Shown here: piece by piece, positions 56,631 to 64,000 of the stretch
Numbering within the stretch: position 1 is the stretch's first letter
How the letters are laid out: the number at the start of each line of letters is the position of its first letter
Assembly: GCF_002993325.1 (NCBI RefSeq)
Contig: NZ_PVNO01000025.1
Coordinates: 682,001 to 746,000 of the forward strand
Source of the DNA: Alteromonas gracilis
GTDB taxonomy: Bacteria; Pseudomonadota; Gammaproteobacteria; Enterobacterales; Alteromonadaceae
Length of the DNA: 64,000 nucleotides
Reading direction: 5' to 3'
Notes under the pieces: generated by a model
What the model was told of the DNA's origin: nothing
The model's input: the letters and a program-made list of their open reading frames with translations, nothing else
Database searches by the model: none
Program-made: the position numbers and the translations under genes

Positions 56631-59093
56631 ATGGCAGATTTTATATGGTTTTTACTGGTTGTTCTGACACTAGCGGTTGCTAGCTATCAGCGTACCAGTT
56701 TGGTAACGGCAGTTGCCATGGGCGCAGGTGTTATGATTTTAGGCACCCTTTTCGGTGACATCGGCCTGCTTGGTTGGGTAGTGTTTCTTGCTTTAACGCT
56801 GCCATTCACACTTGCAAATATCAGACAGCAGCACATCTCTAAGAAGCTGCTTGCCTTCTACCGCAAAGTTATGCCAGAAATGTCGAGCACAGAGCAAGAA
56901 GCTATCGACGCTGGTACCGTATGGTGGGACGGCGATATCTTCAGCGGTAAACCAGACTGGGACAAATTACATCGTATCCCCAAAGGTCGACTGACTGCCG
57001 AAGAACAAGCTTTTCTAGACGGTCCATGTGACGAAGTTTGCTCTATGGTTGACGAGTGGCAAATTAACCATAAAGATCAGGATCTTCCTCCTGAAATTTG
57101 GCAGTTCTTGAAAGAACACAAGTTTTTCGCCATGATCATCAAAAAAGAGTACGGCGGTCTTGAGTTTTCAGCGTACGCACAATCACGTGTATTACAAAAA
57201 CTTGCAGGCGTAAGCGCGGTACTATCTAGCACTGTTGGTGTTCCAAACTCTTTAGGGCCTGGCGAACTTCTTCAGCACTACGGAACAAAAGAACAGCAAG
57301 ACCATTATCTTCCGCGCCTTGCCGCTGGTGAAGAAATTCCTTGTTTCGCTTTGACTGGGCCTGAAGCAGGCTCGGATGCTGGCGCAATACCTGATGTTGG
57401 TGTTGTGTGTAAAGGCGAATGGGAAGGTGAAGAAGTGTTGGGCATGCGCTTAACATTCAGCAAGCGTTACATTACCCTTGCTCCTGTAGCTACGGTCATC
57501 GGCCTTGCGTTCAAACTTCAAGACCCTGATGGTCTATTAGGTGACGATAAAGAGCCAGGCATTACCTGCGCACTTATTCCAAGAGACACTAAAGGTCTAG
57601 AAATTGGCCGTCGTCACTTCCCTCTTAATACCCCTTTCCAAAATGGTCCGATCAAAGGTGAAGAAATATTCGTACCTATCGACTTCATCATTGGTGGCCC
57701 TAAAATGGCAGGCCGCGGTTGGCGCATGCTTATGGAGTGTTTGTCTGTTGGTCGTTGCATTACACTTCCCTCTTCGGCAGCAGGTGGCGCGAAATCAGTA
57801 TCACTTGCTACCGGTGCCTATGCGCGCATTCGCCGTCAATTCCGTATGCCGGTAGGCCATATGGAAGGTGTTGAAGAAATGCTAGCCCGTATTGGTGGTA
57901 ATGCTTACCTGATGGACGGTGTAACGCGCTTTTCAACTGTTGGTGTTGATCTTGGCGAGAAACCTTCTGTAATCTCAGCAATCTGTAAGTACCACTTAAC
58001 CGAGAAAATGCGTCAAGTAATCAACGACTCGATGGATGTTCACGGCGGTAAAGGCGTAATGCTTGGGCCAAATAACTACCTTGGCCGCGGTTATCAGGGT
58101 GTCCCCATTTCTATTACGGTTGAGGGTGCAAACATTCTAACCCGTAATATGATGATATTCGGTCAAGGCGCAATGCGCTGCCACCCTTTCGTGCTTAAAG
58201 AAATTCAGGCTGCGTCTATTGAAGACAAAAAAGAAGCGCTGCAAGCGTTTGATAAAGCCGTATTTGGCCATATTGGCTTTGCTGTAGCTAACACAGTTCG
58301 CAGCATCTGGTTCTCGTTAACTAATGGCGCATTTAGCAGTGCACCTTTTACCGATGAAACGGCTCGTTATTACAAGCTGCTTCAAGGCTACAGCGCTAAC
58401 TTAGCACTGTTAACTGATGTTTCTATGGGCGTACTTGGGGGCGATTTAAAGCGTCGTGAACGATTGTCAGCACGTTTAGGTGACATCCTAAGTGGTCTTT
58501 ACATGGGCAGCACAACGCTTAAGCGTTTCGACGAAGATGGTCGTTTGAAAGAAGATTTGCCACTTCTTCATTGGGCAATGCAAACCACATTGCATGACAT
58601 TGAGACGGCAATTGACGATTTCTTAGCGAACTTCCCTAATCGTGCTATTGCTGCGGCAATGCGTGTGATGGTTATCCCGTTTGGTCGTCGTATTGGCAAG
58701 CCTTCTGATAAAACAGAGCACGCCATTGCTCAAATGCTTCAAACACCGTCAACAGCGCGTAGTCGTTTAGGCTATGGTCAGTACCTAAGCCGTGAAGATG
58801 GAAGCTTATTCGGCGACCTAGAACAGACGCTTGACGATGTATTGGCGAGTGAACCTATCTTTGAGCGCATCTGCAAGCACAAGAAAGCTAAACTTCCATT
58901 CACTCGTTTAGACGTGCTGGCTGACGAAGCACTTGCAGAAGAAGTTATTAACGAAGATGAAGCGGCCCTGCTTCGTAAAACAGAAGCTGGCAGACTTCGC
59001 ACCATCAACGTTGATGATTTTGACCATGAAGAGTTAGTAGCGAAAATAAACTCTTCAACTGCTACTAAGAAGCGAGGTGGAAAAGCTGCTTAG
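56631..59093 (+). CDS. fadE: Acyl-CoA dehydrogenase FadE
   Basis: An 820-residue enzyme for the first step of fatty-acid beta-oxidation. Two hydrophobic N-terminal helices (about residues 1-65) anchor it to the membrane. The acyl-CoA dehydrogenase core follows, with [37 protein letters not shown] and [12 protein letters not shown]. The long C-terminal DUF1974 region ends in KRGGKAA. Length and layout match E. coli FadE. It is monocistronic. Confidence 0.96.
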   Translation: MADFIWFLLVVLTLAVASYQRTSLVTAVAMGAGVMILGTLFGDIGLLGWVVFLALTLPFTLANIRQQHISKKLLAFYRKVMPEMSSTEQEAIDAGTVWWDGDIFSGKPDWDKLHRIPKGRLTAEEQAFLDGPCDEVCSMVDEWQINHKDQDLPPEIWQFLKEHKFFAMIIKKEYGGLEFSAYAQSRVLQKLAGVSAVLSSTVGVPNSLGPGELLQHYGTKEQQDHYLPRLAAGEEIPCFALTGPEAGSDAGAIPDVGVVCKGEWEGEEVLGMRLTFSKRYITLAPVATVIGLAFKLQDPDGLLGDDKEPGITCALIPRDTKGLEIGRRHFPLNTPFQNGPIKGEEIFVPIDFIIGGPKMAGRGWRMLMECLSVGRCITLPSSAAGGAKSVSLATGAYARIRRQFRMPVGHMEGVEEMLARIGGNAYLMDGVTRFSTVGVDLGEKPSVISAICKYHLTEKMRQVINDSMDVHGGKGVMLGPNNYLGRGYQGVPISITVEGANILTRNMMIFGQGAMRCHPFVLKEIQAASIEDKKEALQAFDKAVFGHIGFAVANTVRSIWFSLTNGAFSSAPFTDETARYYKLLQGYSANLALLTDVSMGVLGGDLKRRERLSARLGDILSGLYMGSTTLKRFDEDGRLKEDLPLLHWAMQTTLHDIETAIDDFLANFPNRAIAAAMRVMVIPFGRRIGKPSDKTEHAIAQMLQTPSTARSRLGYGQYLSREDGSLFGDLEQTLDDVLASEPIFERICKHKKAKLPFTRLDVLADEALAEEVINEDEAALLRKTEAGRLRTINVDDFDHEELVAKINSSTATKKRGGKAA

Positions 59094-59107
59094 TTTAACG
59101 CTTAAGA

Positions 59108-59135
59108 CCAAAGGCCGCATTAGCGGCCTTTTTTC
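59108..59135 (+). terminator. Terminator of fadE
   Basis: AAAGGCCGC and GCGGCCTTT pair around ATTA, followed by Ts, directly after the fadE stop. Confidence 0.9.
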
Positions 59136-59142
59136 GTAAAAC

Positions 59143-59173
59143 AAAAAAACCGGGTCAATAACCCGGTTTTTTT
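59143..59173. terminator. Bidirectional terminator before the response regulator end
   Basis: AACCGGGT and ACCCGGTT pair, flanked by A-runs on the left and T-runs on the right. It most likely ends the minus-strand response-regulator transcript. Confidence 0.85.
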
Positions 59174-59190
59174 AGTACGCAACGTTTGGC

Positions 59191-59826
59191 TTAGCTTAGC
59201 TGAAGTTTGTCCATAAGCAGCACTGCCTGTGTACGCGTGTTAATTTCTAACTTACGTAAAATTGCACTGATGTGCGCTTTTATTGTTGCTTCTGTAACAT
59301 TCATTTCATGAGCAATTTGCTTATTCATAAGCCCTGCTCGCAAGTAAGAAAGCACCTGAATTTGCTTAGGTGTTAGCTCGCGGAAGCGCTGAAGCAGCAA
59401 TTTAAGCTCGTCATCGACCTTTTCCAACTGTTCTTCCATGCCTTGTGGAAGCCATTTCTTACCGCCGATCATATCAACGATGGCTTGGGCAATTTCGCGG
59501 GTTTCAGACACTTTCGGAATAAAACCTTGAGCACCCAAACTCATTACTTGTGCAACTACCTCAACAGTGTCGCTTCCTGAGATAACCCCAACTGGAATGG
59601 ACGGATATTGCTCACGGAGCGTAATAAGACCGTTGAAATATTCGCCGCCAGGCATATTTAGGTCGAGAAGCACTAATTCTATGCCATCGAACTCTTTAAG
59701 CTTTGACACTGCATCATCTAAGCTTCCGGCTTGAATTATTTGCGCATTCTCAAAGTAAGGCTCCAATGCGCCGCTCAGTGCCTCGCGAAACAATGGATGA
59801 TCATCTGCTACTAGAATTCTCGTCAT
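59191..59826 (-). CDS. NarL/FixJ-type response regulator
   Basis: A 211-residue two-component regulator. The receiver domain has VADDHP at its start, phospho-acceptor Asp55 in LVLLDLNMPG, and Lys in GFIPK. A LuxR-type helix-turn-helix follows (about residues 145-205: LTPKQIQVLSYLRAGLMNKQIAHEMNVTEATIKAHISAILRKL). No histidine kinase lies nearby, so it is an orphan here. The stimulus and target genes are unknown; proximity to fadE is suggestive only. Confidence 0.92.
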   Translation of the reverse strand: MTRILVADDHPLFREALSGALEPYFENAQIIQAGSLDDAVSKLKEFDGIELVLLDLNMPGGEYFNGLITLREQYPSIPVGVISGSDTVEVVAQVMSLGAQGFIPKVSETREIAQAIVDMIGGKKWLPQGMEEQLEKVDDELKLLLQRFRELTPKQIQVLSYLRAGLMNKQIAHEMNVTEATIKAHISAILRKLEINTRTQAVLLMDKLQLS

Positions 59827-59999
59827 TAGCGTTACTACTTCCTTATTCTCATTATGTCCATAGATTAATACTTTAGAATAGTTACGAAAAGCCCTAATCT
59901 ACAAAAACACGTAATTTATGACTAATTTAGTGTTTTTCATTGGCATTTGCGCGTCAAACGGTAAAATTGCGCCTCAAATTAGGCAAGTGAAGACAATCA

Positions 60000-60731
60000 G
60001 TGAAGAAGCACGACAATATATACGCTAAGGCACTCAGTAAAGTAGACGACTTTAAGTTTGACGAGTCTGTCGTTGATGTTTTTCCCGACATGATTCAACG
60101 TTCTGTGCCAGGATATGAAACCATCGTCCATACTATCGGAGAACTGGCTAAAGTCGCGGTAACGCCTAACTCGATGGTTTATGATCTCGGATGTAGCCTT
60201 GGTGCTGCAAGCTTATCGGTGTCAAGAGCGGTTAACGCTGCGTCATGCAAAATAATCGGTGTCGATGCGTCAGAAGCGATGGTTGAGCGCTGCAAGCGTG
60301 TTGTGCAGACGTTTACACTTCCGAATCCTATACACATCCAACATGATTTTGCACAAAATATTGATATTCAAAACGCCTCATTGGTTATTATGAACTTCAC
60401 CCTCCAGTTTATTCCACCCGCCGATCGTGAAGCTCTTCTTCAACGCATTTTCGATGGCTTGAACCCTGGTGGTATGCTCGTGTTGTCTGAGAAAATTCGC
60501 CACCCTTCCCTCGCCGGTAATGAGTTGCTTGTAGACTTGCACCATCAGTTCAAGCGAGATAATGGATACAGTGAATTAGAGGTAAGCCAAAAGCGAGCGG
60601 CACTGGAAAAAGTCATGCTCACTGATACGTTCAATGAACATGAAACGCGCTTGAAAAAGGTCGGCTTTTCCGATGTTGTCATGTGGTACAAGTGCTATAA
60701 CTTCACATCAATGGTTGCCATAAAAGCTTAA
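60000..60731 (+). CDS. cmoA: Carboxy-S-adenosyl-L-methionine synthase CmoA
   Basis: A 243-residue SAM-binding protein that makes carboxy-SAM from SAM and prephenate, used by CmoB. The DNIYAKALSKVDDFKFDESVVDVFPDMIQRSVPGYE start is diagnostic, with SAM motif MVYDLGCSLGAASLSVSRA. Start is GTG 60000. It immediately precedes cmoB. Confidence 0.95.
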   Translation: MKKHDNIYAKALSKVDDFKFDESVVDVFPDMIQRSVPGYETIVHTIGELAKVAVTPNSMVYDLGCSLGAASLSVSRAVNAASCKIIGVDASEAMVERCKRVVQTFTLPNPIHIQHDFAQNIDIQNASLVIMNFTLQFIPPADREALLQRIFDGLNPGGMLVLSEKIRHPSLAGNELLVDLHHQFKRDNGYSELEVSQKRAALEKVMLTDTFNEHETRLKKVGFSDVVMWYKCYNFTSMVAIKA

Positions 60732-60782
60732 GTGCTGCCAATAGTCCTCAAGCAAAGCTTCAATAAATATATAGAGATAACC

Positions 60783-61781
60783 ATGACTAAACTTGAACAG
60801 ATTTGGTTTAACGAGTGTTATAAGTCGTTAATAGACAGCCCACTTTCACACTGGCTACAGACGCTACCTTCGTTAATGGATTCATGGCAGCGAACGGCTA
60901 AACACGGAGAGTTTGACAAGTGGTGTCGGTTACTAAACAAACTTCCAAAGACATCGCCTAGCCACATTGACCTTACATCGTCCGTTTCCATTGGTAGTCA
61001 TGGCGATGTTGATGAATACACGAAGAAACAGATAGAAGGTCTTTTGAAGCAATTTATGCCGTGGAGGAAAGGTCCCTTTCACCTCCATGATATACATATC
61101 GATACAGAATGGCGTTCTGACTGGAAGTGGGATCGTGTATCACCACACATTGCATCGCTTAAAAACAGAAGTGTATTGGATGTTGGCTGTGGTAGTGGTT
61201 ATCACATGTGGCGTATGCTCGGTGAAGGCGCAAGCAGAGTTATTGGTGTCGATCCCACACAACTGTTTCTCATTCAATTTCACGCAATAAAACACTTTGT
61301 TCGTAACACCGATGCACCTTGTGAAAATATACACTTCCTTCCCATGGGCATTGAGGGCATGCAACCACTTAAAGCCTTCGACACGGTTTTTTCTATGGGC
61401 GTGTTATACCATCGAAAAGACCCAATAGCTTTTTTACAACAATTAAAGGACCAATTGCGAAAAGGCGGAGAGCTCGTTCTTGAAACGCTAGTAGTAGACG
61501 GTGATGAGAATACGGTGCTGATGGCCGGGGAACGCTACGCTCAAATGAGGAATGTATGGTTCTTGCCAAGTACGGACGCTCTTTCTGTATGGTTAAGCCG
61601 GTTGGGATTTGAAAACATCCGTGTCGTAGATGTTAATCACACTACGCTTGACGAACAGCGGTCAACACCTTGGATGGACACCCAATCTTTGAAAGATTTT
61701 CTCGATCCGGAAGATATTACTCGCACCATAGAGGGTTACCCTGCACCACAACGAGCCGTTATTGTTGCAAACAAGAAGTAG
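60783..61781 (+). CDS. cmoB: tRNA U34 carboxymethyltransferase CmoB
   Basis: A 332-residue enzyme that transfers the carboxymethyl group of carboxy-SAM to ho5U34, giving cmo5U. The [26 protein letters not shown] and [14 protein letters not shown] blocks and the C-terminal [15 protein letters not shown] [16 protein letters not shown] match E. coli CmoB. ATG 60783 is preferred over an upstream in-frame GTG at 60732, because the family starts just before the EQIWF region and GAGAT precedes the ATG. It is cotranscribed with cmoA. Confidence 0.95.
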   Translation: MTKLEQIWFNECYKSLIDSPLSHWLQTLPSLMDSWQRTAKHGEFDKWCRLLNKLPKTSPSHIDLTSSVSIGSHGDVDEYTKKQIEGLLKQFMPWRKGPFHLHDIHIDTEWRSDWKWDRVSPHIASLKNRSVLDVGCGSGYHMWRMLGEGASRVIGVDPTQLFLIQFHAIKHFVRNTDAPCENIHFLPMGIEGMQPLKAFDTVFSMGVLYHRKDPIAFLQQLKDQLRKGGELVLETLVVDGDENTVLMAGERYAQMRNVWFLPSTDALSVWLSRLGFENIRVVDVNHTTLDEQRSTPWMDTQSLKDFLDPEDITRTIEGYPAPQRAVIVANKK

Positions 61782-61876
61782 AAACTAACATCCATATTCA
61801 ATAACGCTATTGGCACAATTGTTGTTACCTCACTTACTATTGAAAGTGTGAATTCTGCATTGATTGAGGTAACAAT

Positions 61877-62749
61877 ATGGATATACATGGCTTTTTAACT
61901 ACGCATCAATTGCCAAGTAGTTATGCAGAAATTGCACAACAATGGTTCAAACCATTATGCGAACGGCTAATTGAGCACCAAAAAGGGGCAAGCAGCCCCC
62001 TTATTGTTGGCATTAATGGTAGCCAAGGTTCTGGGAAATCTACGCTAACCAGTTTTATTGAAGCCTACCTCTCGTCTGTTCATGGAAAACGGGTAGTTTC
62101 GCTGTCTATCGACGATTTCTATTTTGACCAAAGCCAACGAAACGCGCTCGCGATAAAAGTCCATCCGCTTCTGAAGACCCGAGGCGTGCCGGGAACACAT
62201 GACGTTACTTTGGCGCTAAATACATTTCGTAGTTTAGATAAAGGCGCGCGATCGCTGCTTCCTCGTTTTAATAAAGCAACGGATAACCCCTTCCCTCAAG
62301 AACAATGGCCTGTCATAGAAGTTAAACCTGACTTCATCATACTTGAGGGCTGGTGCGTGGGTGCCATCCCACAGTCGAATTCCGAAATTAAAAAGCCAAT
62401 CAACCACTTAGAAGAAGTTGAAGACCCTTTAGCAATCTGGCGTTCCTTTGTAAACACAGAACTTGCTGGTGATTACCAAACGTTATTCGAGAAAATCGAC
62501 TATCGTATTATGCTAAAAGCACCTAGCTTTGATTGTGTGTATCAATGGAGGCTAGAACAAGAACATAAACTTGCAGCCAAAGCCTTGAAAGAAAGAGACG
62601 GGGTAATGTCTGACGAAGAAGTGGCAAACTTTGTGCAACACTACCAGCGCATCACGGAGCACGCGTTGCAGTACTTGCCTGAAAAGTGCGACACGGTGTT
62701 CTACCTTGATGAAAAAAGAACAATAACTGAACAGGACGTAAAACAATGA
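61877..62749 (+). CDS. D-glycerate 3-kinase-like P-loop kinase
   Basis: A 290-residue kinase of the GLYK/phosphoribulokinase-like class. Walker A is GSQGSGKST (residues 48-56). The SIDDFYFDQSQRNAL, HPLLKTRGVPGTHD, PRFNKATDNPFP and FIILEGWCVGA motifs match plant-type D-glycerate 3-kinase. It would make 3-phosphoglycerate, the acceptor of the GT81 enzyme encoded two genes downstream. The stop overlaps the phosphatase start (ATGA). The substrate is inferred from family and context. Confidence 0.83.
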   Translation: MDIHGFLTTHQLPSSYAEIAQQWFKPLCERLIEHQKGASSPLIVGINGSQGSGKSTLTSFIEAYLSSVHGKRVVSLSIDDFYFDQSQRNALAIKVHPLLKTRGVPGTHDVTLALNTFRSLDKGARSLLPRFNKATDNPFPQEQWPVIEVKPDFIILEGWCVGAIPQSNSEIKKPINHLEEVEDPLAIWRSFVNTELAGDYQTLFEKIDYRIMLKAPSFDCVYQWRLEQEHKLAAKALKERDGVMSDEEVANFVQHYQRITEHALQYLPEKCDTVFYLDEKRTITEQDVKQ

Positions 62750-63555
62750 CGAAAACGCTTGTTTTCACCGATATGGACGGCACGCTGTTAGACCACCATA
62801 CCTACTCTTTTGAGGCGGCGAAACCGGCTTTGACGGCATTAGAAGAAAAAGATATCCCCGTTATACCCACTACCAGTAAGACATTTGCAGAGCTACAACC
62901 ATTGCGGGAGAAGATTGGTCTTGATGGGCCATTCATTATTGAAAATGGCGCCGCTGTTTTTATTCCGCACGGTTTCTTCAAGCAAAAGCCCACTGGCACA
63001 ATTTGGATTGATGGCTACTGGTGCAAAGCATTTATTTCCAATAAAAACTACTGGATTAAACTGCTGGAAAAAATGGGTAGTGAGTTTGACGGCAAGTACA
63101 AACAGTTTTCTAAAATGTCGGTCCAAGAAATCCAAGATTGCACAGGGTTAGACGAACTATCAGCATCGCTCGCTGCAAAGCGTCAGTTTGGCGAACCTGT
63201 TTTATGGCTTGGCACGGACGAAGAGAAAGAACGCTTTCTAAAAGTTGTCAAAGACCGAGGCGCATTTCCTCTGGAAGGCGGCCGCTTTATCCATATTTCA
63301 GGTAATTGTGATAAAGGCCAAGCACTTAAGTGGCTGGCCAACGAATACCAAAAACAACATATTACGAAAGTTAAAACAATCGCCCTTGGCGACGGTAAAA
63401 ACGACGTAGCGATGCTTGAAGCAGCGCACGTTCCAATCCGCATTTTATCACCGGTAAATCCTCCACCTGCAGTAAAAAAAGAAGAGGTCTATACCAGCAC
63501 CCTAACCGGCCCTGAAGGCTGGAACGAAATGCTTACTCAATTATTATCCCTATGA
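62746..63555 (+). CDS. Mannosyl/glucosyl-3-phosphoglycerate phosphatase (HAD-IIB)
   Basis: A 269-residue HAD-superfamily phosphatase. Motif I is VFTDMDGTLLDHH with both Asp residues, motif II is the TTSK segment, and motif IV is ALGDGKNDVAMLEAA. It is the YedP/MpgP type that removes phosphate from mannosyl- or glucosyl-3-phosphoglycerate to give the compatible solute. ATG 62746 overlaps the kinase stop, and the next gene follows after 12 bp. Confidence 0.88.
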   Translation: MTKTLVFTDMDGTLLDHHTYSFEAAKPALTALEEKDIPVIPTTSKTFAELQPLREKIGLDGPFIIENGAAVFIPHGFFKQKPTGTIWIDGYWCKAFISNKNYWIKLLEKMGSEFDGKYKQFSKMSVQEIQDCTGLDELSASLAAKRQFGEPVLWLGTDEEKERFLKVVKDRGAFPLEGGRFIHISGNCDKGQALKWLANEYQKQHITKVKTIALGDGKNDVAMLEAAHVPIRILSPVNPPPAVKKEEVYTSTLTGPEGWNEMLTQLLSL

Positions 63556-63567
63556 TCAGGAGGACAC

Positions 63568-64000
63568 ATGGCTGATTTTTATCAAAATGGTGTGGTTACT
63601 ACGTTACATAACTTGGCTCGTCGTCCCACCGAAGAGCTTGAAGCCGAACTGCTACAGTTTTCTCAAAAGCGCCCAATGGCACTTATTCTTCCTTCACTTT
63701 TTTCTGAACTAGAAGGTGACGCACTTCCCCATATTGTCAATGAGTTAACAAACGTTCCCTATTTGTCAGAGATTGTTATTGGCCTTGACCGTGCAAATCA
63801 AGATCAGTACAAACACGCACTTAAGTTTTTTGGCAAACTGCCTCAGCACCACAGAATACTTTGGAATGATGGACCGCGACTTAAAGCGCTAGACGAGGAG
63901 CTTCAGGCACAGGGCTTAGCGCCAAAAGAGTTAGGTAAAGGCCGTAATGTATGGTACTGCATGGGCTATGTACTCGCGTCAAACCGCGCCGAATCGGTAG
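63568..64000 (+). CDS. GT81 glucosyl-3-phosphoglycerate synthase-like (5' part only)
   Basis: The first 144 codons of a glycosyltransferase resembling glucosyl-3-phosphoglycerate synthase (GpgS): MADFYQNGVVTTLHNLARRPTEELE, LILPSLFSELEGDALPHIVNEL, SEIVIGLDRANQDQYKHALKFF, ILWNDGPRLKAL and GKGRNVWYCMGYVLAS. It would transfer glucose (or mannose) from an NDP-sugar to 3-phosphoglycerate. AGGAGG at 63558-63563 supports ATG 63568. The gene continues beyond the window. Confidence 0.85.
   Translation, partial: MADFYQNGVVTTLHNLARRPTEELEAELLQFSQKRPMALILPSLFSELEGDALPHIVNELTNVPYLSEIVIGLDRANQDQYKHALKFFGKLPQHHRILWNDGPRLKALDEELQAQGLAPKELGKGRNVWYCMGYVLASNRAESV

Overview
The window looks like chromosomal DNA of a marine gammaproteobacterium of the Alteromonas type. 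This rests on gene content and order (lrp-ftsK-lolA-rarA-crcB-serS; gyrA-serC-aroA-cmk-rpsA-ihfB; gyrA/ubiG-nrdA-nrdB-yfaE; dapA-bamC-purC; purM-purN), moderate GC, and protein similarity recalled from that group. No database search was possible. It is almost entirely core genome. I see no insertion sequence, prophage, CRISPR array, toxin-antitoxin module or rRNA. There is one tRNA gene, tRNA-Ser(TGA).

Layout. 1-1.5 kb: end-truncated DUF3360-type membrane carrier and tRNA-Ser. 1.7-4.7 kb: yccA, then an overlapping tusD-tusC-tusB-tusE sulfur-relay operon, then a host-attachment-family protein. 4.8-13 kb, minus strand: a SRAP-domain protein with an unusual apparent ATC start, serS, crcB, rarA, lolA, ftsK and lrp. 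13.2-14.3 kb: alanine dehydrogenase, divergent from lrp. 14.5-27.5 kb, minus strand: pyrF, lapB, lapA, a large PilZ protein, ihfB, rpsA, cmk, aroA, serC and gyrA. 27.8-32.9 kb, plus strand: ubiG and the class Ia ribonucleotide reductase operon (nrdA, nrdB, ferredoxin), preceded by two sets of NrdR boxes. 33-40 kb is a more accessory stretch: an SDR oxidoreductase, DUF2164, a small secreted LPPG protein, an Old Yellow Enzyme, a GAF-GAF-GGDEF-EAL protein and an EamA transporter. 40-47.6 kb: purC, bamC, dapA, gcvR, bcp, an AI-2E/PerM-family protein, bepA and a TlpA-like thioredoxin. 47.8-56.3 kb: arsC-like, wrbA-like, DUF2069, a predicted metallopeptidase lipoprotein, hda, DUF2066, purM, purN and DUF3108. 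56.6-64 kb: fadE, a NarL-type response regulator, cmoA-cmoB, and the start of a glucosylglycerate-type compatible-solute operon (D-glycerate kinase, HAD phosphatase, GT81 glycosyltransferase cut by the window end).

Functional links. The tus proteins pass sulfur toward 2-thiouridine at tRNA position 34, and cmoA/cmoB make cmo5U at the same position. NrdAB with the ferredoxin makes deoxynucleotides; FtsK, RarA, Hda, GyrA and SRAP serve replication and chromosome maintenance. LolA, LapA/B, BamC and BepA maintain the outer membrane. Two proteins (PilZ; GGDEF-EAL) belong to cyclic-di-GMP signalling.

No wholly new multi-gene system is evident. The points most worth a second look are the apparent ATC start that puts the SRAP catalytic cysteine at position 2, the duplicated NrdR-controlled promoter with a short ORF in the nrdA leader, the HELAH-containing lipoprotein, and the glycerate-kinase-containing glucosylglycerate cluster.
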